A DNA stretch of 64,000 nt from CAZSAK01 sp964605155 (GTDB lineage Bacteria; Pseudomonadota; Gammaproteobacteria; SZUA-140). Shown here in pieces: positions 24,565 to 33,665 of this stretch. The notes below the pieces were generated by a model, which saw only the letters and a program-made list of their open reading frames with translations, did not search any database and was not told the origin of the DNA. Numbering within the stretch: position 1 is the stretch's first letter; the number at the start of each line of letters is the position of its first letter. Position numbers and translations under genes: made by a program. Where the stretch lies: positions 1-64,000 of the forward strand of contig CAZSAK010000004.1 of the NCBI GenBank assembly GCA_964605155.1, written 5' to 3'.

Positions 24565-25215
24565 TTATACCGATAGTTTACAGCCCTTCAACTTCCCGAC
24601 AAGCTGTTGCAGGGCCTGGCCCCGGTGGCTGAGCGCATTTTTCACCTTCGCCGGCAGTTCCGCTGATGAACAGTGGTGTGTAGGCACATAGAATATAGGG
24701 TCATAGCCGAAGCCGTTTGTTCCGCGCGGCGCAAACAGGATATGTCCTTCCCAGGTCCCTTGGCAGATGATGGGCGTTGGATCGTCTGCATGCGCCAGAT
24801 ATACCATCACGCAATGGAAACATGCGCTGCGTCGGAATTCAGGAACCCCGGCCAGATCGGCGAGGAGCTTGTTCAGATTCTCTTCATCGCTTGCGTCCAC
24901 CCCTGCATAGCGTGACGAATAGATACCGGGCGCACCGTTCAGGGCGTCGACCTCGAGACCCGAATCATCGGCTATGGTCGGCAACCCGCTTATATGGGAT
25001 GCATGCCGTGCCTTCAGGATGGCGTTTTCCACGAATGTGAGGCCGGTTTCTTCTATATCAGTGATATTGAAGTCAGACTGACGGATGATCCGTACCGGAG
25101 TTCCTTCCAGCAGCTGACTGATCTCCCGTAGCTTGCCTGGATTACCGCTGGCGAGCACGATGCGTTCCGGCAAGATTTGCGATGCGGCTATCATAGTATG
25201 CGAATGCGTGGTCAT
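24565..25215 (-). CDS. rdgB: XTP/dITP pyrophosphatase RdgB
   Basis: Hydrolyses deaminated purine nucleotides such as dITP and XTP, so they are not built into DNA or RNA. Ham1-family motifs are present: IVLASGNPGKLREIS, ETGLTFVENAILKARHAS, the catalytic ADDSGLEVDALNGAPGIYSSRYAG, and GTNGFGYDPIFYVP. SHRGQALQQL is near the end. It is 216 residues, and the first 15 residues are extra, so a later ATG (residue 8) is possible. It lies 17 bp downstream of rph, a common pairing. Confidence 0.96.
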   Translation of the reverse strand: MTTHSHTMIAASQILPERIVLASGNPGKLREISQLLEGTPVRIIRQSDFNITDIEETGLTFVENAILKARHASHISGLPTIADDSGLEVDALNGAPGIYSSRYAGVDASDEENLNKLLADLAGVPEFRRSACFHCVMVYLAHADDPTPIICQGTWEGHILFAPRGTNGFGYDPIFYVPTHHCSSAELPAKVKNALSHRGQALQQLVGKLKGCKLSV

Positions 25216-25232
25216 GGTGTGGATTTCTGGCT

Positions 25233-25949
25233 TCAGGCGGATAAGATATTTTTTTGTTTTTCAATCAATTGGGATATTCCCCCTTTGGCCAGCTCAATCA
25301 TCGCCAGCAATTCGTTCATGTGAAAGGCATGGCCTTCCGCGGTTCCCTGAATTTCGATAAACGCTCCCGCGTCATTCATGACCACGTTCATGTCGGTTTC
25401 AGCGTCTGAATCCTCGGCATAGTCCAGGTCTAGGACGGCTTTACCCTGGTAGATACCCACCGAAACCGAGGCAACCTGCCCATGGACAGGATCGTTTGCC
25501 AGCTTTTGGCGTTGGCGCATGTGGGAAACAGCTTCCACCAGAGCCACATAACCGCCCGTGATCGAGGCGGTACGGGTGCCACCGTCGGCCTGGATGACAT
25601 CGCAATCGATGGTAATCGTCTTCTCACCAAGGGCCCGCAGATCGACCACCGCACGTAATGAACGCCCAATAAGTCGTTGGATCTCCATGGTCCTGCCGCC
25701 GGGACGGCCTCGATGGGCTTCACGGGCCATGCGCTGTCCGGTGGAACGTGGCAGCATTCCGTATTCGGCGGTGACCCAGCCCTGTCCGGAACCCTTGAGA
25801 AACGCCGGGACCTTGTTTTCGATACTGGCGTTGCATATTACCCGGGTATCGCCGAATTCCACCAGTACGGATCCTTCTGCATGTTTGGTATAGCCGGGTG
25901 TTAATTGTATAGTTCTGAGTTCATCCGGTGCTCGACCGCTGGGACGCAT
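25233..25949 (-). CDS. rph: Ribonuclease PH
   Basis: A phosphorolytic 3'-5' exoribonuclease that trims tRNA 3' ends. The start at MRPSGRAPDELRTIQLTPGYTKHAEGSVLVEFG matches the family. Other hallmarks are GQGWVTAEYGMLPRSTGQRMARE with the phosphate-binding arginines, RSLRAVVDLRALGEKTITIDCDVIQADGGTRTASITGG, and DLDYAEDSDAETDMNVVMN. The 238-residue product has normal length. An open frame reaches further upstream to a TTG but overlaps the divergent yicC start and lacks homology. It forms an operon with rdgB. Confidence 0.97.
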   Translation of the reverse strand: MRPSGRAPDELRTIQLTPGYTKHAEGSVLVEFGDTRVICNASIENKVPAFLKGSGQGWVTAEYGMLPRSTGQRMAREAHRGRPGGRTMEIQRLIGRSLRAVVDLRALGEKTITIDCDVIQADGGTRTASITGGYVALVEAVSHMRQRQKLANDPVHGQVASVSVGIYQGKAVLDLDYAEDSDAETDMNVVMNDAGAFIEIQGTAEGHAFHMNELLAMIELAKGGISQLIEKQKNILSA

Positions 25950-26129
25950 GGTTATTCCTTTCATCGTAGATGCAAAGTATGGAATTATAACCTGAATGTC
26001 ACGTTGTATCCCTATCCGCTTGCTGCGGAATATTAACAGTCGTTCCGGAGATGGCGGCTTAATATGCTCTTTGATTCTATCCGGGCTGTAATCACCCACG
26101 AAACGGCGGTATCTACAGGAAAAAGACAA

Positions 26130-27002
26130 ATGACCAGAAGCATGACAGCCTTTACACGGCAGGAGATCAGTACGGGATGGGGCGTATTAAGTTGGGAAAT
26201 GCGCAGTGTAAACCATCGTTATCTGGAGGTTCAGGTGCGTCTGCCGGAAGATATGCGGGTACTGGAATCCGCCGTCAGGGAAAGGGTAAACAGCCGCCTG
26301 AACAGGGGCAAGGTCGATTGCATGTTACGTTTTAAACCGGTGGCCAACGCTGAACATACAAATCTCGCGTTGAACAAGGATCTGGTGAAATTATTGCTTG
26401 CGGCGAACAAGGAAGTGGAGGGTATGATCTCGCAACAGACAGCCCTGCTTGACAGCCTCGATATTTTACGCTGGCCGGGCGTGCTTCAGGTCGTTGAGAC
26501 TGATCTGGATCAATTGCAGCAGGAGGCATTGAAGCTGCTCGATCATTGCCTGGATGAATTAGCCACAAATCGTCAACGCGAAGGCAGTAAGATGAATGAG
26601 ATTATTTCGCAGCGTTGCAGCGCCATCCTGGAGCAGGTGGAACATGTAAAGCAGAGACTGCCGGAAATCTTCATCAATCAAAGAAGAAAACTGACAGATC
26701 GCCTGCAGGAATTGAAGTCCGAGATGGATATGTCACGTCTTGAACAGGAAATGGTCTATGTCGCTCAGAAAATTGATGTAGCTGAAGAACTGGACCGCCT
26801 CAAGGTTCATGTCGAGGAGGTGCAACGTGTGCTGCAAACAGATGAGCCCGTAGGGAGACGCCTGGATTTTCTGATGCAGGAACTCAATCGGGAGGCCAAT
26901 ACCCTCGGTTCAAAATCTGTCGATACACAAACAACACGTGCGTCTGTCGAGATCAAGGTGCTGATCGAGCAGATGCGGGAGCAGATCCAGAACATTGAGT
27001 AA
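26130..27002 (+). CDS. yicC: YicC family endoribonuclease
   Basis: A 290-residue cytosolic protein with the YicC N-terminus MTRSMTAFTRQE and SWEMRSVNHRYLEVQVRLPEDMRVLE. The conserved C-terminal half contains LDRLKVHVEEVQRVL, PVGRRLDFLMQELNREANTLGSKS, and IKVLIEQMREQIQNIE. E. coli YicC is an endoribonuclease acting on the small RNA RyhB. The ATG chosen aligns with the family, and the open frame upstream adds 22 unlike residues. It is divergent from rph and 59 bp before gmk, the usual context. Confidence 0.94.
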   Translation: MTRSMTAFTRQEISTGWGVLSWEMRSVNHRYLEVQVRLPEDMRVLESAVRERVNSRLNRGKVDCMLRFKPVANAEHTNLALNKDLVKLLLAANKEVEGMISQQTALLDSLDILRWPGVLQVVETDLDQLQQEALKLLDHCLDELATNRQREGSKMNEIISQRCSAILEQVEHVKQRLPEIFINQRRKLTDRLQELKSEMDMSRLEQEMVYVAQKIDVAEELDRLKVHVEEVQRVLQTDEPVGRRLDFLMQELNREANTLGSKSVDTQTTRASVEIKVLIEQMREQIQNIE

Positions 27003-27061
27003 TCACGTCGAGCAACTGCTGGCATCGACAGACGCCACTGATCGTTGTGCGGGGCAGGCAT

Positions 27062-27700
27062 ATGGCTGACAATCGGGAGGGAGCAAACCGCGGTCGGCTG
27101 TATATCATTTCTGCCCCCTCGGGGGCAGGCAAGACCAGTCTGGTCAGGGCGCTTCTTGCAACCGAACACAATCTGGTCGTTTCGGTCTCCTACACCACCC
27201 GGCCAATGCGTCCCGGGGAACAACAGGGCGTTGATTATCACTTTGTAGACGATGCAACCTTCAGGGAATTAATCAAGGCGGGGGAATTTCTCGAGTATGC
27301 CGAGGTGTTCGATCATTGTTACGGCACTTCCCGCTCTCGGGTTAACGAGCAACTGAACAAGGGGAAGGACGTCATCCTCGAGATCGACTGGCAGGGGGCG
27401 CAACAGGTACGTCGGACAATGCCGGAAAATACCACTATCTTTATCCTGCCGCCCTCACGTGAGGCCCTGGAGAGACGCCTGCGTAACCGTCAACAGGACA
27501 GTGAACAGGTAATTGCACGGCGCTTACGGGATGCGATGACCGAGATATCCCATTATGATGAATTTGATTACGTCCTGGTCAATGATGATTTCGAGGCCAC
27601 GATCAATGAATTAAGGGGGTTGCTGAAATCGCCGCATAAAGGCAAAAAAGCCCTATCGGACAATGTGATAAAGGTGCTCGATGGATTGCTGAACCCCTGA
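27062..27700 (+). CDS. gmk: Guanylate kinase
   Basis: Phosphorylates GMP to GDP and is essential for nucleotide and (p)ppGpp pools. P-loop APSGAGKTS, GMP-binding SVSYTTRPMRPGEQQGVDYHFV, EVFDHCYGTSR, and DVILEIDWQGAQQVR are all present. The ATG giving MADNREGANRGRLYIISAPSG has a GGGG Shine-Dalgarno 7 bp away. A GTG five codons earlier is possible but less well placed. It is followed by rpoZ and spoT, the classic gmk-rpoZ-spoT order. Confidence 0.97.
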   Translation: MADNREGANRGRLYIISAPSGAGKTSLVRALLATEHNLVVSVSYTTRPMRPGEQQGVDYHFVDDATFRELIKAGEFLEYAEVFDHCYGTSRSRVNEQLNKGKDVILEIDWQGAQQVRRTMPENTTIFILPPSREALERRLRNRQQDSEQVIARRLRDAMTEISHYDEFDYVLVNDDFEATINELRGLLKSPHKGKKALSDNVIKVLDGLLNP

Positions 27701-27753
27701 TATCAGTTCCCGGCGTAATAAGTCCATTGCCTCGGCGGATTACACACATAACA

Positions 27754-27782
27754 CTGTTCCGGCGATAAAAGCATTGTATAAT
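27754..27782 (+). promoter_or_regulatory. Possible promoter before rpoZ
   Basis: A consensus -10 TATAAT (27777-27782) lies 33 bp before the rpoZ ATG. The hexamer 17 bp upstream, CTGTTC, is a poor -35 match. It may be a weak internal promoter giving rpoZ-spoT expression independent of gmk. Confidence 0.35.
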
Positions 27783-27815
27783 TACTTTCTTTATCAACGA
27801 TGATTGGAGAAATGC

Positions 27816-28082
27816 ATGGCACGTATAACCGTTGAAGATTGTCTTGAAAACGTCAATAACCGCTTTGAGCTGGTGTTGCTGGCCAGCAAGCGGGCCCGTC
27901 AATTGGCCAACGGCAAGGAACCGACTATCCAGTGGGAAAATGACAAGCCAACCGTCGTGGCATTACGCGAGATCGCGGCTGGCAATATCACCCAGACCAT
28001 TATGGATGAAGTGGCGGCACGGGAACATGCCGAGGAATCGATGGTCGATGAAGAAGAAATCCCTGCGCAGATACAGGAATGA
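27816..28082 (+). CDS. rpoZ: RNA polymerase omega subunit
   Basis: An 88-residue subunit that helps RNA polymerase assembly and forms part of a ppGpp site with beta-prime. The N-terminus MARITVEDCLENVNNRFELVLLASKRARQL is diagnostic, with a short acidic C-terminal tail. The ATG follows a GGAG Shine-Dalgarno at good spacing. An in-frame TTG four codons earlier overlaps that site and is unlikely. It lies immediately upstream of spoT, fitting its link to the stringent response. Confidence 0.97.
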   Translation: MARITVEDCLENVNNRFELVLLASKRARQLANGKEPTIQWENDKPTVVALREIAAGNITQTIMDEVAAREHAEESMVDEEEIPAQIQE

Positions 28083-28103
28083 GTTTGTTCAATGGATTAA
28101 CCT

Positions 28104-30353
28104 TTGAATATCCCAGATCAGGCATATAACACACCTTACCTTCCTACCGATTTAATACAACCGGCGTTCTCTATCAATGACCTGTGCGAGATGCTCGCAA
28201 GCTATCTCGAACCGCAGCAGATTGCCGAGATAGAGCGTGCCTACTCCTTCGGAGCCGAGGCGCATGAGGGGCAGCACCGTCTTTCCGGCGAATCCTATAT
28301 CAACCATCCACTGGCAGTGGCAAGAATACTTGCCGAAATGCATATGGATACAGAGAGTATCATTGCCGCTTTGTTACACGATGTTATCGAAGACACGCCG
28401 ACTGCGAAGGAACAGATAGTGGAGCATTTCGGCACCGAAGTTGCCGAACTGGTCGACGGTGTGAGCAAACTGGCCCAGATCAAGTTCGAGAACCGGATCG
28501 AAGCGCAGGCGAAAAATTTTCGCAAGATGTTGCTGGCGATGGTTCAGGATATCCGGGTGATGATTATCAAACTCGCCGACCGCTTGCATAACATGCGCAC
28601 CCTGAGCGTCATGCCGCCATACAAGCGCAGAAGAATCTCACGGGAGACACTGGAGATATACGCACCGATTGCCAATCGACTCGGCATGAATATGGTCCGT
28701 ACCGAACTGCAGGAACTCGGATTTGCCGAATCATACCCGATGCGCTATCGAATCCTGAGTGAGGCCGTAAAAAAGGTGCGGGGAAATCGCAAGGAAGTCG
28801 TCAATAACATCAGGATCGCAATTGAACAACGTTTACAACAGGAAGGACTCAACGGCAAGGTTCATGGCAGGGAAAAACATCTTTACAGCATTTATCAAAA
28901 GATGCGCAGCAAGAAACTGTCGTTTTCCGAAGTATTTGATGTTTATGCATTCCGGATAATCGTCGATTCGGTTGATACCTGTTACCGGGTGCTCGGTGCC
29001 ATACATAACCTTTACAAGCCGGTGCCGGGTAAATTCAAGGATTATATCGCCATTCCGAAAACCAATGGTTATCAGTCGCTACACACAGTTTTGTTTGGCC
29101 CTTACGGAGTACCTATCGAAGTACAGGTACGTACCGGGGACATGGATAAGGTTGGTGAAGCTGGCGTTGCGGCCCACTGGCTGTATAAGCTGGGTGACAG
29201 CAGCGAGAGTTCGAAAAGCAGCGCCCAGGTTCGTGTGCGTGAATGGATGCGCGGACTGCTCGAGATGCAAAAGAATTCCGGCGATTCGCTGGAGTTTCTC
29301 GAAAACGTCAAGATCGACCTGTTTCCCGAAGCGGTCTACGTATTCACCCCGAAGGGCAGGATCCTGGAGCTGCCGCGTAATGCTACTGCAGTTGATTTCG
29401 CCTATGCCGTCCATACCGACGTGGGAAACTCCTGTGTAGCAGCCAAGATCGACCGCCGCCTGGCACCGCTCAGTACACCGCTATTGAGCGGTCAATCCAT
29501 TGAAATTATCACCTCTACAAACGCACGTCCGAATCCCGCATGGCTGAATTTTGTCGTTACGGGCAAGGCACGCACCACCATCCGTCACTATCTGAAGAAT
29601 CTCCGCCAGGAGGAATCGTTGACCCTTGGCAAGCGTATGCTGGAGCAGGCATTGAACGTATACTCGCTTGCCGTCAGTGATTTGCCTTATGAGGTCATCA
29701 ATAATCTTCTGAAAGAGTATCACTGTCTTTCGTTGGATCAATTGTATGAAGAGATCGGGCTTGGCAATCGTCTCGCTCCACTGGTTGCCAAGCGCCTGGC
29801 CGAATCCCCGTCGGGCAGGGATCGGAAGGCTAGACGCAAGTCTCATGCCATCACCAGTGTCCTGACGCGCTATATGCCTACCTGGCTGGGTGGAGACAGA
29901 TCCACTCCACGTCCCCTGGCTATTAAAGGGACCGAGGGGATGGTGGTGACTTATGCCAAATGTTGTCACCCGATTCCGGGTGACCCTATTCAGGGATTTA
30001 TTTCCACCGGCCGCGGGATCGTTATTCATACCGAATCATGTAAAAATGTTGCGGATTTCCGCAACCGACCGGAAAAATGGATCGAAGTCGAATGGGAACC
30101 GGACGTCAAAGGTGAGTACTATGTCGAGATCCGCGTTGATGTGGTTAACCGCCGGGGTGTCCTGGCTACAATCGCCGCCACCATCTCATTGATGGATTCC
30201 AACATCAACAATGTGAATATCGAGGCGCGCGACGGGAAATACAGTTCAATCAATTTTGTTATCGGGGTACATGACCGTGTGCATCTCGCCAAAGTCATGC
30301 GCCGCATACGATCGCTGGATATGGTGTCACGCATTATACGCGTCAAGGGATGA
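28104..30353 (+). CDS. spoT: Bifunctional (p)ppGpp synthetase/hydrolase SpoT
   Basis: A long RelA/SpoT homologue (749 residues) that makes and degrades (p)ppGpp. Its HD hydrolase domain is intact (HEGQ...NHPLAVA, LLHDVIEDT with His92-Asp93, KLADRLHNMRTL). The synthetase domain shows GREKHLYSIYQKM, DVYAFRIIVDS, GKFKDYIAIPKTNGYQSLHT and EVQVRT. TGS (VFTPKGRILELPRNATAVDFAY), a Cys-containing helical region (VTYAKCCHPIPGD) and an ACT domain follow. The frame begins with TTG. The next ATG is at residue 30, and start choice is uncertain. No relA is in this window. Confidence 0.96.
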   Translation: MNIPDQAYNTPYLPTDLIQPAFSINDLCEMLASYLEPQQIAEIERAYSFGAEAHEGQHRLSGESYINHPLAVARILAEMHMDTESIIAALLHDVIEDTPTAKEQIVEHFGTEVAELVDGVSKLAQIKFENRIEAQAKNFRKMLLAMVQDIRVMIIKLADRLHNMRTLSVMPPYKRRRISRETLEIYAPIANRLGMNMVRTELQELGFAESYPMRYRILSEAVKKVRGNRKEVVNNIRIAIEQRLQQEGLNGKVHGREKHLYSIYQKMRSKKLSFSEVFDVYAFRIIVDSVDTCYRVLGAIHNLYKPVPGKFKDYIAIPKTNGYQSLHTVLFGPYGVPIEVQVRTGDMDKVGEAGVAAHWLYKLGDSSESSKSSAQVRVREWMRGLLEMQKNSGDSLEFLENVKIDLFPEAVYVFTPKGRILELPRNATAVDFAYAVHTDVGNSCVAAKIDRRLAPLSTPLLSGQSIEIITSTNARPNPAWLNFVVTGKARTTIRHYLKNLRQEESLTLGKRMLEQALNVYSLAVSDLPYEVINNLLKEYHCLSLDQLYEEIGLGNRLAPLVAKRLAESPSGRDRKARRKSHAITSVLTRYMPTWLGGDRSTPRPLAIKGTEGMVVTYAKCCHPIPGDPIQGFISTGRGIVIHTESCKNVADFRNRPEKWIEVEWEPDVKGEYYVEIRVDVVNRRGVLATIAATISLMDSNINNVNIEARDGKYSSINFVIGVHDRVHLAKVMRRIRSLDMVSRIIRVKG

Positions 30354-30407
30354 AAATTCAGGCCGGGGCTAAACACAATTGATTGTAATTTAATACGGGG
30401 AGATATC

Positions 30408-30794
30408 ATGGGCCGTGTAATAATCAACACCGACCAGGCGCCGCGCGCTATCGGCACATACTCACAGGGCGTAAGGGTGGATAATGTCGTCTATATTTCA
30501 GGGCAAATACCGCTGGATCCGCAAACCATGGAAATGGTGGAAGGTGATATCACGGTCCAGATTGACCGCGTGTTTGCAAACCTGCAGGCCGTGGCGCAGG
30601 CCGCTGGAGGAAAAATTGCGGATATCATCAAACTGAACGTCTATCTTACCGATCTGGGAGCATTCCCTCATGTCAATGAAATAATGGCGCGTTATTTCAC
30701 TGAACCTTATCCCGCACGTGCAGCGTTGCAGGTCACGGCATTGCCTAAAGACGCCAAGGTTGAGATGGATGCTGTCATGCATCTTGATACATAG
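30408..30794 (+). CDS. ridA: Reactive intermediate/imine deaminase RidA
   Basis: A 128-residue YjgF/YER057c/UK114 protein that hydrolyses reactive enamines and imines formed by pyridoxal enzymes. Key features are NTDQAPRAIGTYSQGVRVDNVVYISGQIP, LKLNVYLTDL-like IIKLNVYLTDLGAFPHVNEIM, and PARAALQVTALPKDAKVEMDAV with the catalytic arginine. A GGGGAGATATC Shine-Dalgarno precedes the ATG. The gene sits between spoT and recG, its usual place in Gammaproteobacteria. Confidence 0.97.
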   Translation: MGRVIINTDQAPRAIGTYSQGVRVDNVVYISGQIPLDPQTMEMVEGDITVQIDRVFANLQAVAQAAGGKIADIIKLNVYLTDLGAFPHVNEIMARYFTEPYPARAALQVTALPKDAKVEMDAVMHLDT

Positions 30795-30857
30795 TGAGCG
30801 GGGTATTGCGATTATTCTCGGCAAAAAATACTCGGCTACAAGCGTGAGAAGTGCGAA

Positions 30858-33059
30858 ATGCCGTTAAACAAGATTCGGCAGTCCGCTTCCCGGCGTCATA
30901 TCGGCATGACGGACAATATGTCGCCCGGAACGGGAGGGATTTCCCTGCTATCGCCCGTCCATTGTCTTGGCGGCGTAGGTAATCGTATTGCAGACCGGCT
31001 CAGCCGCCTCGGCATAGTAACGATCAAAGATCTGTTGTTTCACCTTCCGGTTCGCTACCAGGATCGCACTCGTATCCTGCCCATCGGGTCGTTGCAAATC
31101 GGCCAGGAAGCGGTCGTCGAGGGGGAGGTTTTGCTCACCGAGGTCCGTTACGGCAGACGTCGCATGTTATTGTCCCGCATCGGCGATGGGACCGGATTTC
31201 TGACATTGCGGTTTTTTCATTTTTCCGCGACGCAAAAGAATAATCTCGCCGCTGGTTCCTGGATCAGGTGTTTTGGCGAGGTTCGCAGCAACGGCGACAC
31301 TATCGAGATGATACATCCCGAATATCGCCACATCGACAGGAATGCAGTTATAACGACCGATCAATATCTAACACCGATCTATCCTGCGACAGAAGGACTG
31401 CGTCAGCCGAGTCTGCGCATGCTGATAAAGAAGGCGCTTGATATATTGGCACGTGAATCTTCCACTGGCTATGTCAACACAGATGATAATCAGGGTGATA
31501 CAAATATCATGTGTGAATGCCTGCCTGCCGAAATCCTCAAGTCACTTGCTTTGCCGCCACTGGAACAGGCGATACAGTTTGCGCACCGGCCTTCACCGCA
31601 AACTTCCATCATATCCCTGCAGGATGGTACACATCCCATGCTGCGACGCCTGGCATTTGAGGAATTGCTGGTACAGCAGCTCAGTTGCAAACAATTACGA
31701 CAAAAGATGCGGCGCTTGTCGGCACCGAGAATCGCTGTTCAAGGCAGATTAATGAAAAGGTTTCTTGGCCGGTTGCCTTTTTCACTGACCGGTGCACAAA
31801 ACAGGGTGATCAAGGAAATCATAAAAGATCTTGACAGGCAGCATCCTATGCAGCGGCTCGCGCAGGGAGATGTGGGTTCCGGTAAGACAGTTGTTGCCGC
31901 GGCAACGATCCTGCATGCCGTTGAAGCGGGTTATCAAGCTGCAATAATGGCTCCAACGGAATTGCTGGCCGAGCAGCACCATGAAAATTTTATCAACTGG
32001 TTGCGTCCGCTTGATGTTGAGGTTGCATGGTTGTCCGGAAAATCAAAGGGAAAAACCAGAAGTAATATCCTCGAGCGCATAGAGACCGGAAAGGCGGCTG
32101 TTGTAGTCGGTACCCACGCCCTGATCCAGGATGATGTCGTTTTCAACAAGCTGGGTTATGTCATCATCGATGAACAACACAGGTTCGGTGTCCATCAGCG
32201 GCTGAAATTACGTGAAAAGGGTCAGCAACAGGGCCATTATCCACATCAGCTTACCATGACCGCCACGCCGATACCGCGTACTCTGGCGATGACGGCCTAC
32301 GCCGATCTGGATATCTCTGTGATTGACGAATTGCCGCCCGGTAGACAACCCGTCACTACGGTGATAATACCGGATGCGCGACGCGACGAAGTATTACAAC
32401 GGGTAAAACAGGTATGCTCGAAAGGACGACAATGTTACTGGGTTTGTACGCTGATAGAGGAGTCCGAGTCGTTGCAATGCCAGGCTGCAATCGATACAGT
32501 TGAACAACTGCGCCGGGATTTCCCCGGACTTGATATCGGCTTGCTTCACGGGCGAATCAAGGCGCGGGATAAAGAACAGATAATGGCAGCTTTCAAGGCG
32601 GGCAAAATCGATATGCTTGTCGCAACCACCGTGGTTGAGGTCGGAGTGGATGTGCCTTCTGCCAGTTTGATGGTTATAGAAAATGCAGAGCGACTCGGTA
32701 TGGCGCAATTGCACCAACTTCGCGGCAGGATCGGGCGAGGCAGTGATAGAAGCAGTTGTGTTTTAATGTATCATCCCCCGTTGTCCGGACATGCAAAGGC
32801 AAGGCTCGCCACCTTGCGCGATACATCCGACGGTTTTGTCATCGCGCGTCGTGACATGGAATTACGCGGTCCTGGTGAGATACTGGGGACTCGCCAAACC
32901 GGGATGCTGCAGTTGCGCGTGGCCGATCTGTTGCGTGACCAGGACCTGATACCACAGGTCAGCCGCACGGCCGATATGTTGCTGGAAAGGTATCCCCGCA
33001 AGGCAGGCCTGATCGTGCGTCGTTGGCTGGGAGATGCTGCACAATACGGCAGTGTATAG
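30858..33059 (+). CDS. recG: ATP-dependent DNA helicase RecG
   Basis: A branch-migration helicase that remodels stalled forks and Holliday junctions. The N-terminal wedge/OB region shows GVGNRIADRLSRLGI, DLLFHLPVRYQDRT and LRFFHFSATQKN. The helicase core has Walker A RLAQGDVGSGKTVVAA, MAPTELLAEQH, the DExH-type VIIDEQHRFGVHQR, MTATPIPRTLAMTAY, and motif VI QLRGRIGRG. The C-terminal ELRGPGEILGTRQTG is also diagnostic. At 733 residues it is about 40 longer than E. coli RecG, from an N-terminal extension. Confidence 0.97.
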   Translation: MPLNKIRQSASRRHIGMTDNMSPGTGGISLLSPVHCLGGVGNRIADRLSRLGIVTIKDLLFHLPVRYQDRTRILPIGSLQIGQEAVVEGEVLLTEVRYGRRRMLLSRIGDGTGFLTLRFFHFSATQKNNLAAGSWIRCFGEVRSNGDTIEMIHPEYRHIDRNAVITTDQYLTPIYPATEGLRQPSLRMLIKKALDILARESSTGYVNTDDNQGDTNIMCECLPAEILKSLALPPLEQAIQFAHRPSPQTSIISLQDGTHPMLRRLAFEELLVQQLSCKQLRQKMRRLSAPRIAVQGRLMKRFLGRLPFSLTGAQNRVIKEIIKDLDRQHPMQRLAQGDVGSGKTVVAAATILHAVEAGYQAAIMAPTELLAEQHHENFINWLRPLDVEVAWLSGKSKGKTRSNILERIETGKAAVVVGTHALIQDDVVFNKLGYVIIDEQHRFGVHQRLKLREKGQQQGHYPHQLTMTATPIPRTLAMTAYADLDISVIDELPPGRQPVTTVIIPDARRDEVLQRVKQVCSKGRQCYWVCTLIEESESLQCQAAIDTVEQLRRDFPGLDIGLLHGRIKARDKEQIMAAFKAGKIDMLVATTVVEVGVDVPSASLMVIENAERLGMAQLHQLRGRIGRGSDRSSCVLMYHPPLSGHAKARLATLRDTSDGFVIARRDMELRGPGEILGTRQTGMLQLRVADLLRDQDLIPQVSRTADMLLERYPRKAGLIVRRWLGDAAQYGSV

Positions 33060-33075
33060 TTTGTATATTTGATCC

Positions 33076-33648
33076 ATGACGCGATTCAGAGCAGGTTCTC
33101 ATAAGCGGGAGCCGGTCTGGCAACCGGCTCGTCGCAAACAAAGACAGCACATACCCAGGCAACTGATAAGCTGGATATTTGAAACGCCTTCACTGACCCG
33201 GCGAATGCAACAGCTTTGTAACGGCATGTTCAGGGTGCGCGTATTATGCCAGCAATGGCAGCGTCCGATGTTCAATGAGCGGATTATGTTGGGAATGCGT
33301 GATGGTGAATATGGCGTGGTACGCCAGGTCCAGCTATTATGCGATCAACAACCGTGGATATATGCCCGTACAGTGATACCTATGCGCACCCTGAGTGGAA
33401 CGCAACGCAGACTGGCATATCTCGGCGACAAGCCCCTCGGCGCATTGTTGTTTGCCGACAAGTCAGTGTATCGAGGGCAGATGGAAGTGGCGTGTATAAC
33501 TCCCGGGCAGAGCATCCATGATATTGCAACCCGTGACCTGCGGGAGAAAAACCGTCCGGTATGGGGCAGGCGTTCTATATTTTACCGCGATGCCAGGCCG
33601 CTGCTGGTCAGCGAGGTATTCCTTCCCCCATTAAGCCGGATATCATGA
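33076..33648 (+). CDS. ubiC: Chorismate pyruvate-lyase UbiC
   Basis: Converts chorismate to 4-hydroxybenzoate, the first committed step of ubiquinone synthesis. The 190-residue protein has SLTRRMQQLC, RTVIPMRTLSG with the substrate-binding arginine, LGDKPLGALLF and the C-terminal LVSEVFLPPLSRI with the active-site glutamate. The N-terminus is basic. It begins 16 bp after recG and is followed 17 bp later by ubiA, so substrate and next enzyme are co-expressed. Confidence 0.93.
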   Translation: MTRFRAGSHKREPVWQPARRKQRQHIPRQLISWIFETPSLTRRMQQLCNGMFRVRVLCQQWQRPMFNERIMLGMRDGEYGVVRQVQLLCDQQPWIYARTVIPMRTLSGTQRRLAYLGDKPLGALLFADKSVYRGQMEVACITPGQSIHDIATRDLREKNRPVWGRRSIFYRDARPLLVSEVFLPPLSRIS

Positions 33649-33665
33649 GAATGTCCTGCGCGTAA